Shown piece after piece: positions 25,417 through 32,861 of a stretch of DNA of 64,000 nt (its first letter is position 1; every line of letters begins with the position of its first letter). A model generated the notes under the pieces. It saw only the letters and a program-made list of their open reading frames with translations. It did not search any database and had not been told where the DNA came from. A program made the position numbers and the translations under genes. The DNA comes from Marinobacter sp. LV10R510-11A (lineage in GTDB: Bacteria; Pseudomonadota; Gammaproteobacteria; Pseudomonadales; Oleiphilaceae), in assembly GCF_900215155.1 (NCBI RefSeq), contig NZ_LT907980.1, positions 1,178,001 through 1,242,000 on the forward strand. Direction: 5' to 3'.

Positions 25417-26372
25417 GATACCGAATGGGTAATCAGGATAAGCCCAAAGGATTTGAGGGCCTTTCTAAGCTTGTTTCAGATCTCTCGGACCTTTCCAAAC
25501 CTGAACCTCCGGTAGAGAGGACCGGTCCTCATTCTGCTAGCTCGGAGAGGAAAACAACCTCAACGCCAGCTCAATCTGGAAGCTCGAAGCCAGAAAATAA
25601 AAAGCAGGAGTCCGCTCCCAATCCAGACGGTACTTTGGGTGCCGGCGGTGCATTGATGATCGGATTCGTTGTGCTGTTAATTATCGGTGCGTTGGTGGCG
25701 AACAACGAAAGCGAACAATTTGACACTGAGGCTGGGTCTGAAGGCCAGAGTTCTTCGGCATCGGTTTTAGTCGATCAGAACTCTCAAAAACAAGATGTCT
25801 CTGACTCGAGCTCGGAGTCCAAAAAGATTTCGGGGAACACACAAAGTCAGAGTTCAACGCAATACAGTGATGAGCCAGTCAAAGCTCAAATATTTTCGAC
25901 TAAGAAGCCGCCTGTTGGCACCAACCATGTTCATTCAATCAGCGAGATCAGATGGTGTCTGGCGCAGGACATTCGAATCGATGCCGTTCGAAGTTTTAAC
26001 GAGACCCAAGCTGATGTTGCTGAATTCAATCGTTGGGTCGATGACTGGAATAGCCGTTGTGGCAGCTACAGGTACCGGCAGGGAAACCTTTCTTCGGCAA
26101 AACGGGACGTCGAGCCTCATAGGTCTGAAATACGGGATGCAGCGCGTGAGGCAGTTGCGGCAGAGCGACAGCAAAAAACGGCATCTCTTACGATGAAAAT
26201 CCAACTGGCGCTCCAATCTCTGGGCTACAAACCCGGGCCAGCGGATGGGATATATGGCACTAATACTGCGGAGGCAATCAAGCGGTATCAACGTGAGAAT
26301 AGTTTGTTGGTATCTGGTCAAGTCTCAGAAGAGTTGCTGGAGCAGCTGAAGTTTTCCAAAGCCATTAGGTAG
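25413..26372 (+). CDS. Single-pass membrane protein with C-terminal peptidoglycan-binding domain
   Basis: A 319-aa protein with a disordered, Pro/Ser-rich N-terminus, one membrane helix at about 75-95 (ALMIGFVVLLIIGALV), a Ser/Gln-rich linker, a conserved helical segment (EIRWCLAQDIRIDAVRSF, FNRWVDDWNSRCGSYRYRQG) and a C-terminal PG_binding_1 domain (KIQLALQSLGYKPGPADG, IYGTNTAEAIKRYQRE). It overlaps the preceding stop by 4 bp, so it is the last gene of the Hsp70 operon. It would anchor the chaperone complex at the inner membrane and touch peptidoglycan, or carry out a periplasmic role. Confidence 0.75.
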   Translation: MRYRMGNQDKPKGFEGLSKLVSDLSDLSKPEPPVERTGPHSASSERKTTSTPAQSGSSKPENKKQESAPNPDGTLGAGGALMIGFVVLLIIGALVANNESEQFDTEAGSEGQSSSASVLVDQNSQKQDVSDSSSESKKISGNTQSQSSTQYSDEPVKAQIFSTKKPPVGTNHVHSISEIRWCLAQDIRIDAVRSFNETQADVAEFNRWVDDWNSRCGSYRYRQGNLSSAKRDVEPHRSEIRDAAREAVAAERQQKTASLTMKIQLALQSLGYKPGPADGIYGTNTAEAIKRYQRENSLLVSGQVSEELLEQLKFSKAIR

Positions 26373-26436
26373 CGGGATGCCTACCTGAGAGTGGACTGAT
26401 TCTAGTGGAGTGGTCAAGCACTTTGTGACAACCCAG

Positions 26437-27270
26437 TTAAGCGGCTTTCCTCAGTTCGACAACCGCTGCTTCGAAGCCCATCGGGCTGATATAGCCCAGC
26501 GTTGAGTGCAGCCGTCGACTGTTATAAAACATCACAACGTAATTCAGAATATCCCGCTGTGACTCGGTGCGGGTCTGGTAGCTTCGCCACTGCACACGTT
26601 CCTTTTTCAAGCTCGCAAAAAAGCTCTCAGCGACCGCATTGTCCCAGCAATCGCCTTTGCGGCTCATGCTGCCAACAAAGCCGTTAGCGTGTAGCAACCG
26701 CCGATAAGCGTTGCTGGCATATTGAGAGCCCCGATCCCGATCCGAATGGACGACTAAACCGGGTTTCGGTTGCCGCTGCCAGATGGCCATGTTCAGGGCG
26801 TCTGTCACCAGCCTGGCGCTCATCCGCGATCCCATGCTCCAACCTACTATCCGGCGGCTGAATAAATCGATGAACACCGCCAGATACAGCCAGCCCTCCC
26901 GGGTCCAGATGTAAGTGATGTCACCGACGTACGCCCGATCAGGCTCAGCGGCGGTAAAATCTCGTTCCAGTACGTTGTCGAACACCGGCTGTTTATGGTC
27001 GCTGTTGGTGGTTACCTTAAACTTCTTCCGATACCGAGCTTTAACGCCTGCTTCGCGCATCAGCGACCGCGCCTTTTGCCGGCCTACTGGATAGCCCAGA
27101 GCGTTCAGGGCGTGCTTCATCCGCCTGGAGCCATAGCTCTTGTCGCTACTTTGAGCGACCTCCTTCACAGCCTCAATCATCGCCTCGTGCTCCGCATCCG
27201 GCAGCCTGTGGCGTTGACGCTGGCAATACCGGTAATAGGCATTGCGACTGACACCCAAGAGCCGACTCAT
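26437..27270 (-). CDS. IS3-family transposase orfB
   Basis: DDE transposase catalytic subunit (277 aa). An N-terminal HTH_21-like part (MSRLLGVSRNAYYRYCQRQR) is followed by the rve integrase core with GDITYIWTREGWLYLA (first Asp), HSDRDRGSQYAS (second Asp) and AVAESFFASLKKE (Glu). The C-terminal YNSRRLHSTLGYISP is typical of IS3. It is normally made as an OrfAB fusion by -1 frameshifting from orfA, which ends 48 bp upstream of this ATG; the frame is open further upstream, consistent with that. Confidence 0.93.
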   Translation of the reverse strand: MSRLLGVSRNAYYRYCQRQRHRLPDAEHEAMIEAVKEVAQSSDKSYGSRRMKHALNALGYPVGRQKARSLMREAGVKARYRKKFKVTTNSDHKQPVFDNVLERDFTAAEPDRAYVGDITYIWTREGWLYLAVFIDLFSRRIVGWSMGSRMSARLVTDALNMAIWQRQPKPGLVVHSDRDRGSQYASNAYRRLLHANGFVGSMSRKGDCWDNAVAESFFASLKKERVQWRSYQTRTESQRDILNYVVMFYNSRRLHSTLGYISPMGFEAAVVELRKAA

Positions 27271-27317
27271 TACGTCGACTGGCCAGGTCTTCTTATGCCG
27301 GGTGATGAACGCATACT

Positions 27318-27590
27318 TTAATGCGTTTCTTTGGCAAAGAAGACCGTCGCTTTTTTTAAGATGTCTTTCTCCATTTTCAGGCGGCGAATTTCTAACTGTT
27401 CAGCGGTCAGTTTGCCATTCCCTCTGAAAGCCTGCCCATCGACCGATTCATGCTCTTTAATCCAACGCCCCAGCATGTTTGAGTTGATCTCCAGACTGCG
27501 CGCCGCGTGGGCTCTTGAATATCCCTGTTCCAGCACAAGGCTGATTGCGTCCAGCTTAAATTCCTTTGAGTACAGCTTTCTTGTGGTCAT
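27318..27590 (-). CDS. IS3-family transposase orfA
   Basis: A 90-aa helix-turn-helix protein (KLYSKEFKLDAISLVLEQGY, SRAHAARSLEINSNMLGRWI) with a leucine-zipper-like tail (LEIRRLKMEKDILKKA), the standard OrfA that binds the inverted repeats and provides the start of the OrfAB fusion. An A-rich run (AAAAAAAGC) near 27349 is a plausible frameshift slippery site. Confidence 0.9.
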   Translation of the reverse strand: MTTRKLYSKEFKLDAISLVLEQGYSRAHAARSLEINSNMLGRWIKEHESVDGQAFRGNGKLTAEQLEIRRLKMEKDILKKATVFFAKETH

Positions 27591-27638
27591 GTACGTTCTC
27601 CAGTTTCAGGGTATTATTCCTTAACTGGGCTGGTCACA

Positions 27639-27912
27639 TCCATTCAACCACTTCAGGATAAACGTGATCAGCCAATCATGTTCGACCCGGTCGAAGAACT
27701 TCCGGATATCCAAATCCAGCACCCAGTTCACTTTTCGTCTCTTGATCCCCACGTAGAGCGCATCCAGCGCATCGTGCTGCCCCCTGCCGGGCCTAAACCC
27801 GTAGGAGAAGCCAAGGAAATCTTCCTCGTAAATTTGCTGCATGAGCGCAACGGTTGCCTGCTGAACCAACTTATCTTCCACGCACAGAATGCTCAGTGGC
27901 CGCAGACTGTGA
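27639..27912 (-). pseudogene. Group II intron reverse transcriptase fragment
   Basis: An internal piece of an LtrA-type intron-encoded protein: RPLSILCVEDKLVQQA, then FLGFSYGFRPGRGQHDALDA (reverse transcriptase block 3-4) and VLDLDIRKFFDRVEHDWL. It ends at the IS3 boundary, without the YADD active-site block or the maturase and endonuclease domains, and its N-terminal part is missing on the other side. It belongs with the intron RNA piece at 29314-29785; the second IS3 element lies between them. Confidence 0.85.
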
Positions 27913-27946
27913 TGGACCCCTGAGTCAAGACATCAATTGACTCGGT

Positions 27947-28990
27947 TTAAGTTGTGCACTCGACTTCACTTGCAGCTGGACGGCGCTGCCCCGTGTTTGC
28001 CTTTGCTTTGGCTGTTGCCGTTGTGTCTGATCTGGCTTCTGCGGTGGATACATCCCCTGTGGAGCGTAGCGGAACAGGGGATGTATCCACCGCGCGCGGA
28101 AATTTATCCACGATCATTGCCCCGCCACCGACAGCGGTTCTATGCACGATGTCGGGTGTCGTTTGCCCCAAGGACTGGTGCGGGCGCTCACCGTTATAGA
28201 AGACAAAGTACTTCGTCAGTCCGACCAGTAACTCGCCCATCGTAGCGTAGCCATTGAGATACACATCCTCATGCTTGACGCTGCGCCAGAGGCGTTCGAC
28301 GAAGATGTTGTCGAATGCCCGCCCACGCCCATCCATGCTGATGACAATGCCTTCACGGGTCAGCACGTCCGTGAAGACGGCGCTGGTGAACTGTGCGCCT
28401 TGATCGCTGTTGAAGATTTCCGGCCGACCGTGGTTGCGCAATGCATCCTCTAGGCAATCGACGCAGAACACCGCTTCCATGCTGTTGCTGATCCGCCAGC
28501 TGAGCACCCGGCGCGAGTACCAGTCGATAATGGCGACCAGATAAGCGAAACCATGCGCCAAGCGGATGTAGGTGATGTCCGTGCTCCAGACCTGGTTGGG
28601 TCTGACAATCGGGACGCCGCGCAGCAGGTAAGGATAGATCTTGTGTTCAGGGTGTGGACGGCTGGTATTCGGCCCCGGCGCCATGCCGGCCAAGCCCATC
28701 TCCCGCATCAGGCGTTGTACCCGCTTGCGATTGACGGTGTGACCCGCCACCTTGAGGAATACGACCATCTTGCGGCTGCCGTAGAATGGGTGTCTGGTAT
28801 ACTCCTCGTCAATCAGGCGACCGAATAGCAGGTCGCTTTCATCGACCGGCTTGGGCCTTTGCTGCGCATAGGCTGTGGCGCGGGATACGCCGGCCAGAAT
28901 ACATTGCTGGACGACGCTGACCGCAGCGCCTTGGCTGATCCAGGCTTGCCGCGTCATGACTGGCTGATCCCAGACTTTTTTTTGAGCCAA
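27947..28990 (-). CDS. IS3-family transposase orfB (second element)
   Basis: A 347-aa DDE transposase. HTH_21-like ([20 protein letters not shown]), then the rve core with [34 protein letters not shown] and [19 protein letters not shown] carrying the Asp-Asp-Glu set, and [16 protein letters not shown] near the end. It has an unusually long C-terminal tail of about 60 residues beyond that, Ala/Thr/Arg-rich; the DNA of this tail contains a perfect 20-bp-arm hairpin (28036-28088). orfA overlaps its start. Confidence 0.92.
   Translation of the reverse strand: MAQKKVWDQPVMTRQAWISQGAAVSVVQQCILAGVSRATAYAQQRPKPVDESDLLFGRLIDEEYTRHPFYGSRKMVVFLKVAGHTVNRKRVQRLMREMGLAGMAPGPNTSRPHPEHKIYPYLLRGVPIVRPNQVWSTDITYIRLAHGFAYLVAIIDWYSRRVLSWRISNSMEAVFCVDCLEDALRNHGRPEIFNSDQGAQFTSAVFTDVLTREGIVISMDGRGRAFDNIFVERLWRSVKHEDVYLNGYATMGELLVGLTKYFVFYNGERPHQSLGQTTPDIVHRTAVGGGAMIVDKFPRAVDTSPVPLRSTGDVSTAEARSDTTATAKAKANTGQRRPAASEVECTT
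28036..28088. repeat. Perfect long hairpin inside transposase 3' end
   Basis: GCGGTGGATACATCCCCTGT and its exact complement (20-bp arms) are separated by a 13-base loop. It lies in the 3' part of the second orfB, encoding [16 protein letters not shown]. It could be a REP-like palindrome captured in the element, or act to protect or attenuate the transcript. Confidence 0.7.
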
Positions 28991-29253
28991 TCCAATTCCA
29001 CCTTCAGCTTGCCGATCTCGCTGTAGAGCCGTTCTGGCTCCCGGTGGTCAGCCAGCGGCTTGGGGCCGCGCTTGCCTTCAAACAGGGTCTTGGCTTGCTC
29101 CTGTATCGCTTTCTTCCACTGACCAACCTGGACTGGATGTACGCCGTATTCCTGGCCAATCTCGTTGATCGTCTTTACGCCTCGTACGGCTTCCAAGCCA
29201 ACCTTCCCCTTGAACTCCGAGGTGTGTACCTTCCGCTTCTTCGCTTCACTCAT
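28954..29253 (-). CDS. IS3-family transposase orfA (second element)
   Basis: A 99-aa HTH protein: VHTSEFKGKVGLEAVRGVKT, INEIGQEYGVHPVQVGQWKK, then a leucine-zipper-like helix ([20 protein letters not shown]). It is the start of the frameshifted OrfAB transposase; it overlaps orfB by 37 bp. Confidence 0.9.
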   Translation of the reverse strand: MSEAKKRKVHTSEFKGKVGLEAVRGVKTINEIGQEYGVHPVQVGQWKKAIQEQAKTLFEGKRGPKPLADHREPERLYSEIGKLKVELDWLKKKSGISQS

Positions 29254-29313
29254 CGCTGCTAATCCCCTTATGACAAAGTACAGCTTAAACCTTTGTCTTG
29301 AAAACGGGGTCCA

Positions 29314-29785
29314 CTATACCTCTTGATTGAACCCCTTCCCTCCACAGCCTCCGCAGGGCCTTGCAGCCCCTTGTTCGGTTGCTTCTGCGGTACTATGAGT
29401 TCATCCGACTTCCCGGACTCTCGCAGGGTCGTGAGGCTATTGACCTTCACCATGCGGCCTCCACAGGCTGAGTATGGAGGGTTGTCCGGGATCTCCCGAG
29501 TTCCGTACAGAGTGCTTATCTGCATGCTGAAGGTCTACGACTGCGGGAGAGTGGCCCATACCTTGCGGTTTGACGGTACTGGTCATGTTGCATTCTGCTT
29601 CGCTTAACAGCATCTGCCTCTCCAACTAATGATTTCGCAGCTCGATACTTCGCCTGCAGACACCCCTGTCAACACTTCACGGCGGCCCTTGCGGACAGTC
29701 GCGCATGACTCGGGGACGAAGCGGCCCGCCAGCCTTACCTCGTAGGGACTTTCACCCTGACACTCTGCCGATTTAGCTCGGCGTT
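29314..29785 (-). ncRNA. Group II intron RNA, 5' domain remnant with start of the intron ORF
   Basis: On the minus strand the sequence contains GTGTCAGGGTGAAAGTCCCT and a following series of short stems, a signature of domain I of bacterial group II introns. Towards 29314 an open frame encodes NKGLQGPAEAVEGRGSIKR, the usual N-terminal lead-in of the intron-encoded protein. The second IS3 element interrupts it there. No complete 5' intron boundary is visible on the right, where the IS66 left end begins. The intron is not functional. Confidence 0.7.
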
Positions 29786-29968
29786 CTAAGCGCCGTTAAA
29801 TCGACCCACTTGTCCTCAGTCGATCTGCGGCACTTTTTTTGGAGTTCGCTCTAGGTCGACGTTCCACGGCAGCAGTGCTTCCAGCTTTTCTAGTGTGTCA
29901 GCGTCAGCAATGCGCTCCAGAACATGCTGGATATAAACAGACGGTTCCAGTTTGTTGGCTTTAGCGGT

Positions 29969-30355
29969 TTATGCCGAACCCAGAACTATGCCGAACTAGC
30001 TTTGTCGTTTGCGTAAATAAGCCGACACCACACCATTTTGGGTCTTTCACTAACGGTGCCGGTTCGGCATAGTTTGCGGTCAGCGACAATTCGGATACAG
30101 CGCCTCCCACTCTGATAGCAATGCCCCTCTCTCAGCAGTTGTGCGGCATAAAGATCAACATAATCTCCCAACGGGCCTTCGTACAATCGTCGAAGTACCT
30201 TTGGTAACTTAAAGTATGCATTGGCAGTCATCATGTCCTCTACTCCTCATCGAATGACGGAAGAGAGATCAAACTATGCCGAATAGGCTGACGGCAAGTC
30301 CGGGGAATACAGGCTTCCAAATGGGGAGTGCGGCATAGTTCTGGGTTCGGCATAA
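29969..30355 (-). mobile_element. 387-bp mini-element with perfect 25-bp terminal inverted repeats
   Basis: Bounded by 25-bp perfect inverted repeats (29969-29993, beginning TTATGCCGAACC, and 30331-30355). It lies in tnpC of IS66 with a flanking 6-bp near-duplication AGCGGT (29963-29968) / AGCAGT (30382-30387). It contains only a truncated tyrosine-recombinase gene, so it is a non-autonomous or decayed element. Its right side carries a 32-bp palindrome with the same design as that of the RIT element. Confidence 0.8.
29986..30234 (-). pseudogene. N-terminal fragment of a tyrosine recombinase
   Basis: An 82-aa frame with a good ribosome-binding site (GAGGAGTAGAGGAC before the ATG at 30234). 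It encodes LRRLYEGPLGDYVDLYAAQL, then REGHCYQSGRRCIRIVAD, the N-terminal SAM-like arm-binding domain of site-specific integrases. The frame then departs from the family (RKLCRTGTVSERP) and runs into the terminal repeat. The catalytic domain is absent. Confidence 0.65.
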
Positions 30356-30387
30356 ACTGCTCTATGCCGCATGCGGCATAGAGCAGT
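30356..30387. repeat. 32-bp perfect palindrome at mini-element junction
   Basis: ACTGCT (30356-30361), a 20-bp palindromic core (30362-30381, CTATGCCGCA then its complement) and AGCAGT (30382-30387). The outer hexamers are target-derived: AGCAGT belongs to tnpC (Glu-Thr-Ala codons) and ACTGCT is its inverted copy next to the element. The core arm CTATGCCG also occurs within the element's terminal repeats. Confidence 0.9.
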
Positions 30388-30829
30388 CTCGACTAGGGAA
30401 TAACACGTGGCACTGGCACGGGCGCCCTGGGAGGTATCTGCAAAAAGCCATGCTTTTCGGCCAACTGCAAATGGACGGATGGCGTTTTCGGCCAGCACGT
30501 TGCTGATCTGTAGGTCGCCCCGTTCGCAGTAACCCACCAAGGTGGGCCACTGGTTCAACGTATAATCCATCGCGGTTCGTGTCAGGGTGCCCTTTGCGAC
30601 TTTGCCAGCGTTGGCCTCCAGCCAGGTCTTCAGTGTTTTCAGTCTGGGTACACTCAGTTCCTGACGAATGCCGTAACGCTCGGCCACACTCAACGCTTTG
30701 ATCTTGCGTTCGATGGCGTAAAGTTTGTTGATGTGACTCAGGGCCACATCGGCTTTGGACACGTTCGTGGGTTTGCCTTTACCTTGAGGCTTGGCCGCTT
30801 TGGTGGCCTCCACGAACTTACGTCGGGCG

Positions 30830-30861
30830 TGATCCTTATGCGGAGCTCCGCATAAGGATCA
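30830..30861. repeat. 32-bp perfect palindrome at RIT element left junction
   Basis: TGATCC (30830-30835), a 20-bp palindromic core (30836-30855, TTATGCGGAG then its complement) and GGATCA (30856-30861). TGATCC is the tnpC target hexamer, repeated at the other side of the element (34936-34941); GGATCA is its inverted copy. The same three-part design occurs at 30356-30387. Confidence 0.92.
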
Positions 30862-30978
30862 TTATCCCAAGTCGATTTTTATGTGGAGTATAATGAGGGA
30901 TCGCAGTGCTTATGGGCGCTGTGCAACTTTGTTTCTCGGGATAAAATACCTGTCAACATTCCATGGTGCAGGTCTCAG

Positions 30979-31590
30979 ATGCAGCTCCGATTCGAGACAT
31001 CCCTTTCAGGCGAAGCTTATGTGGCAACTCAAGGGTGGCGCATGGCGAGATTGCCAAGTTGCCCGCTACATCCGCAAGGTGGCTGTTCCTTTTCTCGACA
31101 CGGCACATACTCCCGGGTAACGCCTACTGGTACGCGGATACCTCGCTGGTACTGCCCGAAGGGCCATCGCACGTTCAGCCTTTTGCCAGATTGTCTGGCC
31201 TCTCGTCTGCCCGGCACGCTCGTGGCATTGGAACGGGTTGTTCTGCATGCCGAACACGCCAGCAGTGTCGAAGCTGCGGCGAATACGTTGCGCCCCGATG
31301 ATATCTCCTTACCCAGTGCCGCTCGATGGATCCGCCTCCGGACTTATCTGGTACGAGGCGCATTGGTCGGTGCTTTGCAGGCCGCACCGGTATTGTTTCG
31401 CGACTGCCAGCCAAGTCTCACGTCATTCCAAGGGAGACTACGGGGAACCGGTGTTTTGATGGCGCTGCGTACCACGCTCGCCGTTTATCTGCCAAGGTTA
31501 CCCGCGCCCTTAGGGTTCGCCCCACGAAGCCCGCACTTAAAACGCATCCAACACAACTCTGGGGCAGACCCGCCCAGGGACTGGTATTAA
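30979..31590 (+). CDS. Zinc-ribbon accessory protein of the RIT element
   Basis: A 203-aa protein encoded just ahead of the three recombinases. Near its N-terminus a Cys/His cluster (CPLHPQGGC, then RIPRWYCPKGHRTFSLLPD) looks like a zinc ribbon of the kind found in transposases and their accessory DNA-binding proteins, followed by a helical, helix-turn-helix-like region. I chose the ATG at 30979; an upstream in-frame ATG at 30883 starts almost in the terminal repeat. Its place in the operon suggests it recognises the element ends or regulates the recombinases. Family not named. Confidence 0.55.
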   Translation: MQLRFETSLSGEAYVATQGWRMARLPSCPLHPQGGCSFSRHGTYSRVTPTGTRIPRWYCPKGHRTFSLLPDCLASRLPGTLVALERVVLHAEHASSVEAAANTLRPDDISLPSAARWIRLRTYLVRGALVGALQAAPVLFRDCQPSLTSFQGRLRGTGVLMALRTTLAVYLPRLPAPLGFAPRSPHLKRIQHNSGADPPRDWY

Positions 31591-31631
31591 TGTTGTCACC
31601 GGAGCATTAAGGCAACTGCCGGAGATGAACG

Positions 31632-32861
31632 GTGCACAGCAAGCAGGTGGTACCCGATTTCGAGACCCAATTAGCCAAGGTTCAGGGCGTATGGCGAGAC
31701 AACCGCAGCCTCAAGCGGGCTTCGATTAATCAGTATCTCTACTGGATACGCCGTTTTCATCATTACTGCACGGCTGAAGCCCTAAGCCCCAATGAGCAAC
31801 TGACGCAGGTCGGCGTACACGTCTTTGCCCAATGGTACGCACGACGGCGGCGGGTCAATACGGAGAATAGTGGCCAAGGAGCGCAGTCTGCCCTGCGGGC
31901 ATGGGCATTTGGATTAAGCGCCTTAGGCGTTGAGGTCCCTCCGTGGCAAGCCAGGATGGATGGCATTTTTCAACCCGAGCCCCAACTACAGGGTTTCGCC
32001 GAGCACTTACACCAACACCGCGGTAACCCGGAAGGGACCATTAAGAAGAAACTGGCCCATATACGTTATTTTTTGGCGTTTATGGGTACCCGACATCGGT
32101 CGTTGCAAGACCTTTTGCTAACGGATATCGATGCATTTCTGATGGCGTGTAGTAAGCGCTATGCCCGCACGACCACAGCTGACATTGGCTGTAGCCTGCG
32201 CCGCTATTTGCGTTTTCTGCTGACCACCGGACAGTTGCCCAATGATTTTGCGTCATTCGTCGTAACCCCTGTTATACGCCGCTACGAGCAGCCACTGCGG
32301 GCGCTACCGTGGGCGGATGTCCTCCGCATCCTGGCAGCCATTGATCGCAAGACGCCCGTCGGGTTGCGCGACTATACGGTACTCTTGTTGATGAGCTGTT
32401 ACGGCTTGGGGGCTGGCGAGGTGATCCGTCTGACGCTCGACGATATCGGTTGGCAAGCCGCCACCTTGCATGTCGTACGACCAAAGACCGGTGTCGCCTT
32501 CGCACTGCCACTGTTGCCGGCACTTGCCCACGCATTGGTTAGCTACCTCAAGCGTGGGCGGCCCCGTCGGGCACCGACACGACATTTATTCCTATCAATG
32601 AGAGCACCCCATTACCCCTTGTGTGCGTCTTCAGCGATACGGCATATGCTCGCTGGGTATGCCCGGACTGCCGGCGTTACGGCCGCGTACCTGGGTAGCC
32701 ATGTACTGCGCCATACACATGCATGCCGGCAGATGGAGCTAGAGACCTCGCCCAAGGTAATAAGCGACATTCTCGGTCATCGATCACCAGCGTCGCTTTC
32801 CGCCTATCTGCGCATTGACACCAAGCACTTACGCCAACTGCCTCTGCCGGTCCCCAAATGA
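31632..32861 (+). CDS. RIT tyrosine recombinase A (Arg-I position not conserved)
   Basis: A 409-aa site-specific recombinase. It has an N-terminal SAM-like arm domain (YLYWIRRFHHYCTAEAL) and a further core-binding region, then a catalytic domain. The second-box HVLRHTHACRQMELE has His and Arg, LGHRSPASLSAYLRID has His and the Tyr nucleophile. In the first box the segment YGLGAGEVIRLTLDDI has Gly where active recombinases have the catalytic Arg (GLR-x-x-E). It may therefore work only in combination with the other two. Its stop overlaps the next start (ATGA). Confidence 0.88.
   Translation: MHSKQVVPDFETQLAKVQGVWRDNRSLKRASINQYLYWIRRFHHYCTAEALSPNEQLTQVGVHVFAQWYARRRRVNTENSGQGAQSALRAWAFGLSALGVEVPPWQARMDGIFQPEPQLQGFAEHLHQHRGNPEGTIKKKLAHIRYFLAFMGTRHRSLQDLLLTDIDAFLMACSKRYARTTTADIGCSLRRYLRFLLTTGQLPNDFASFVVTPVIRRYEQPLRALPWADVLRILAAIDRKTPVGLRDYTVLLLMSCYGLGAGEVIRLTLDDIGWQAATLHVVRPKTGVAFALPLLPALAHALVSYLKRGRPRRAPTRHLFLSMRAPHYPLCASSAIRHMLAGYARTAGVTAAYLGSHVLRHTHACRQMELETSPKVISDILGHRSPASLSAYLRIDTKHLRQLPLPVPK

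Larger units (their letters stand above)
26424..27638 (-). mobile_element. IS3-family insertion sequence (first copy)
   Basis: About 1.2 kb bounded by imperfect terminal inverted repeats TGTGACAACCCAGTTAA (from 26424) and, at the right end, the complement of TTAACTGGGCTGGTCACA (27621-27638). It contains the two overlapping-frame genes orfA and orfB expected of IS3, transcribed leftwards. No target duplication is visible, because the right side abuts a truncated group II intron. Confidence 0.85.
27913..29313 (-). mobile_element. IS3-family insertion sequence (second element, different subgroup)
   Basis: About 1.4 kb bounded by inverted repeats starting TGGACCCC (TGGACCCCTGAGTCAAG at 27913, and the complement of CTTGAAAACGGGGTCCA ending at 29313). 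It contains orfB (27947-28990) and orfA (28954-29253). It splits a group II intron remnant, so it arrived after the intron. The flanking intron sequences are not contiguous, so a deletion accompanied or followed the insertion. Confidence 0.85.
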
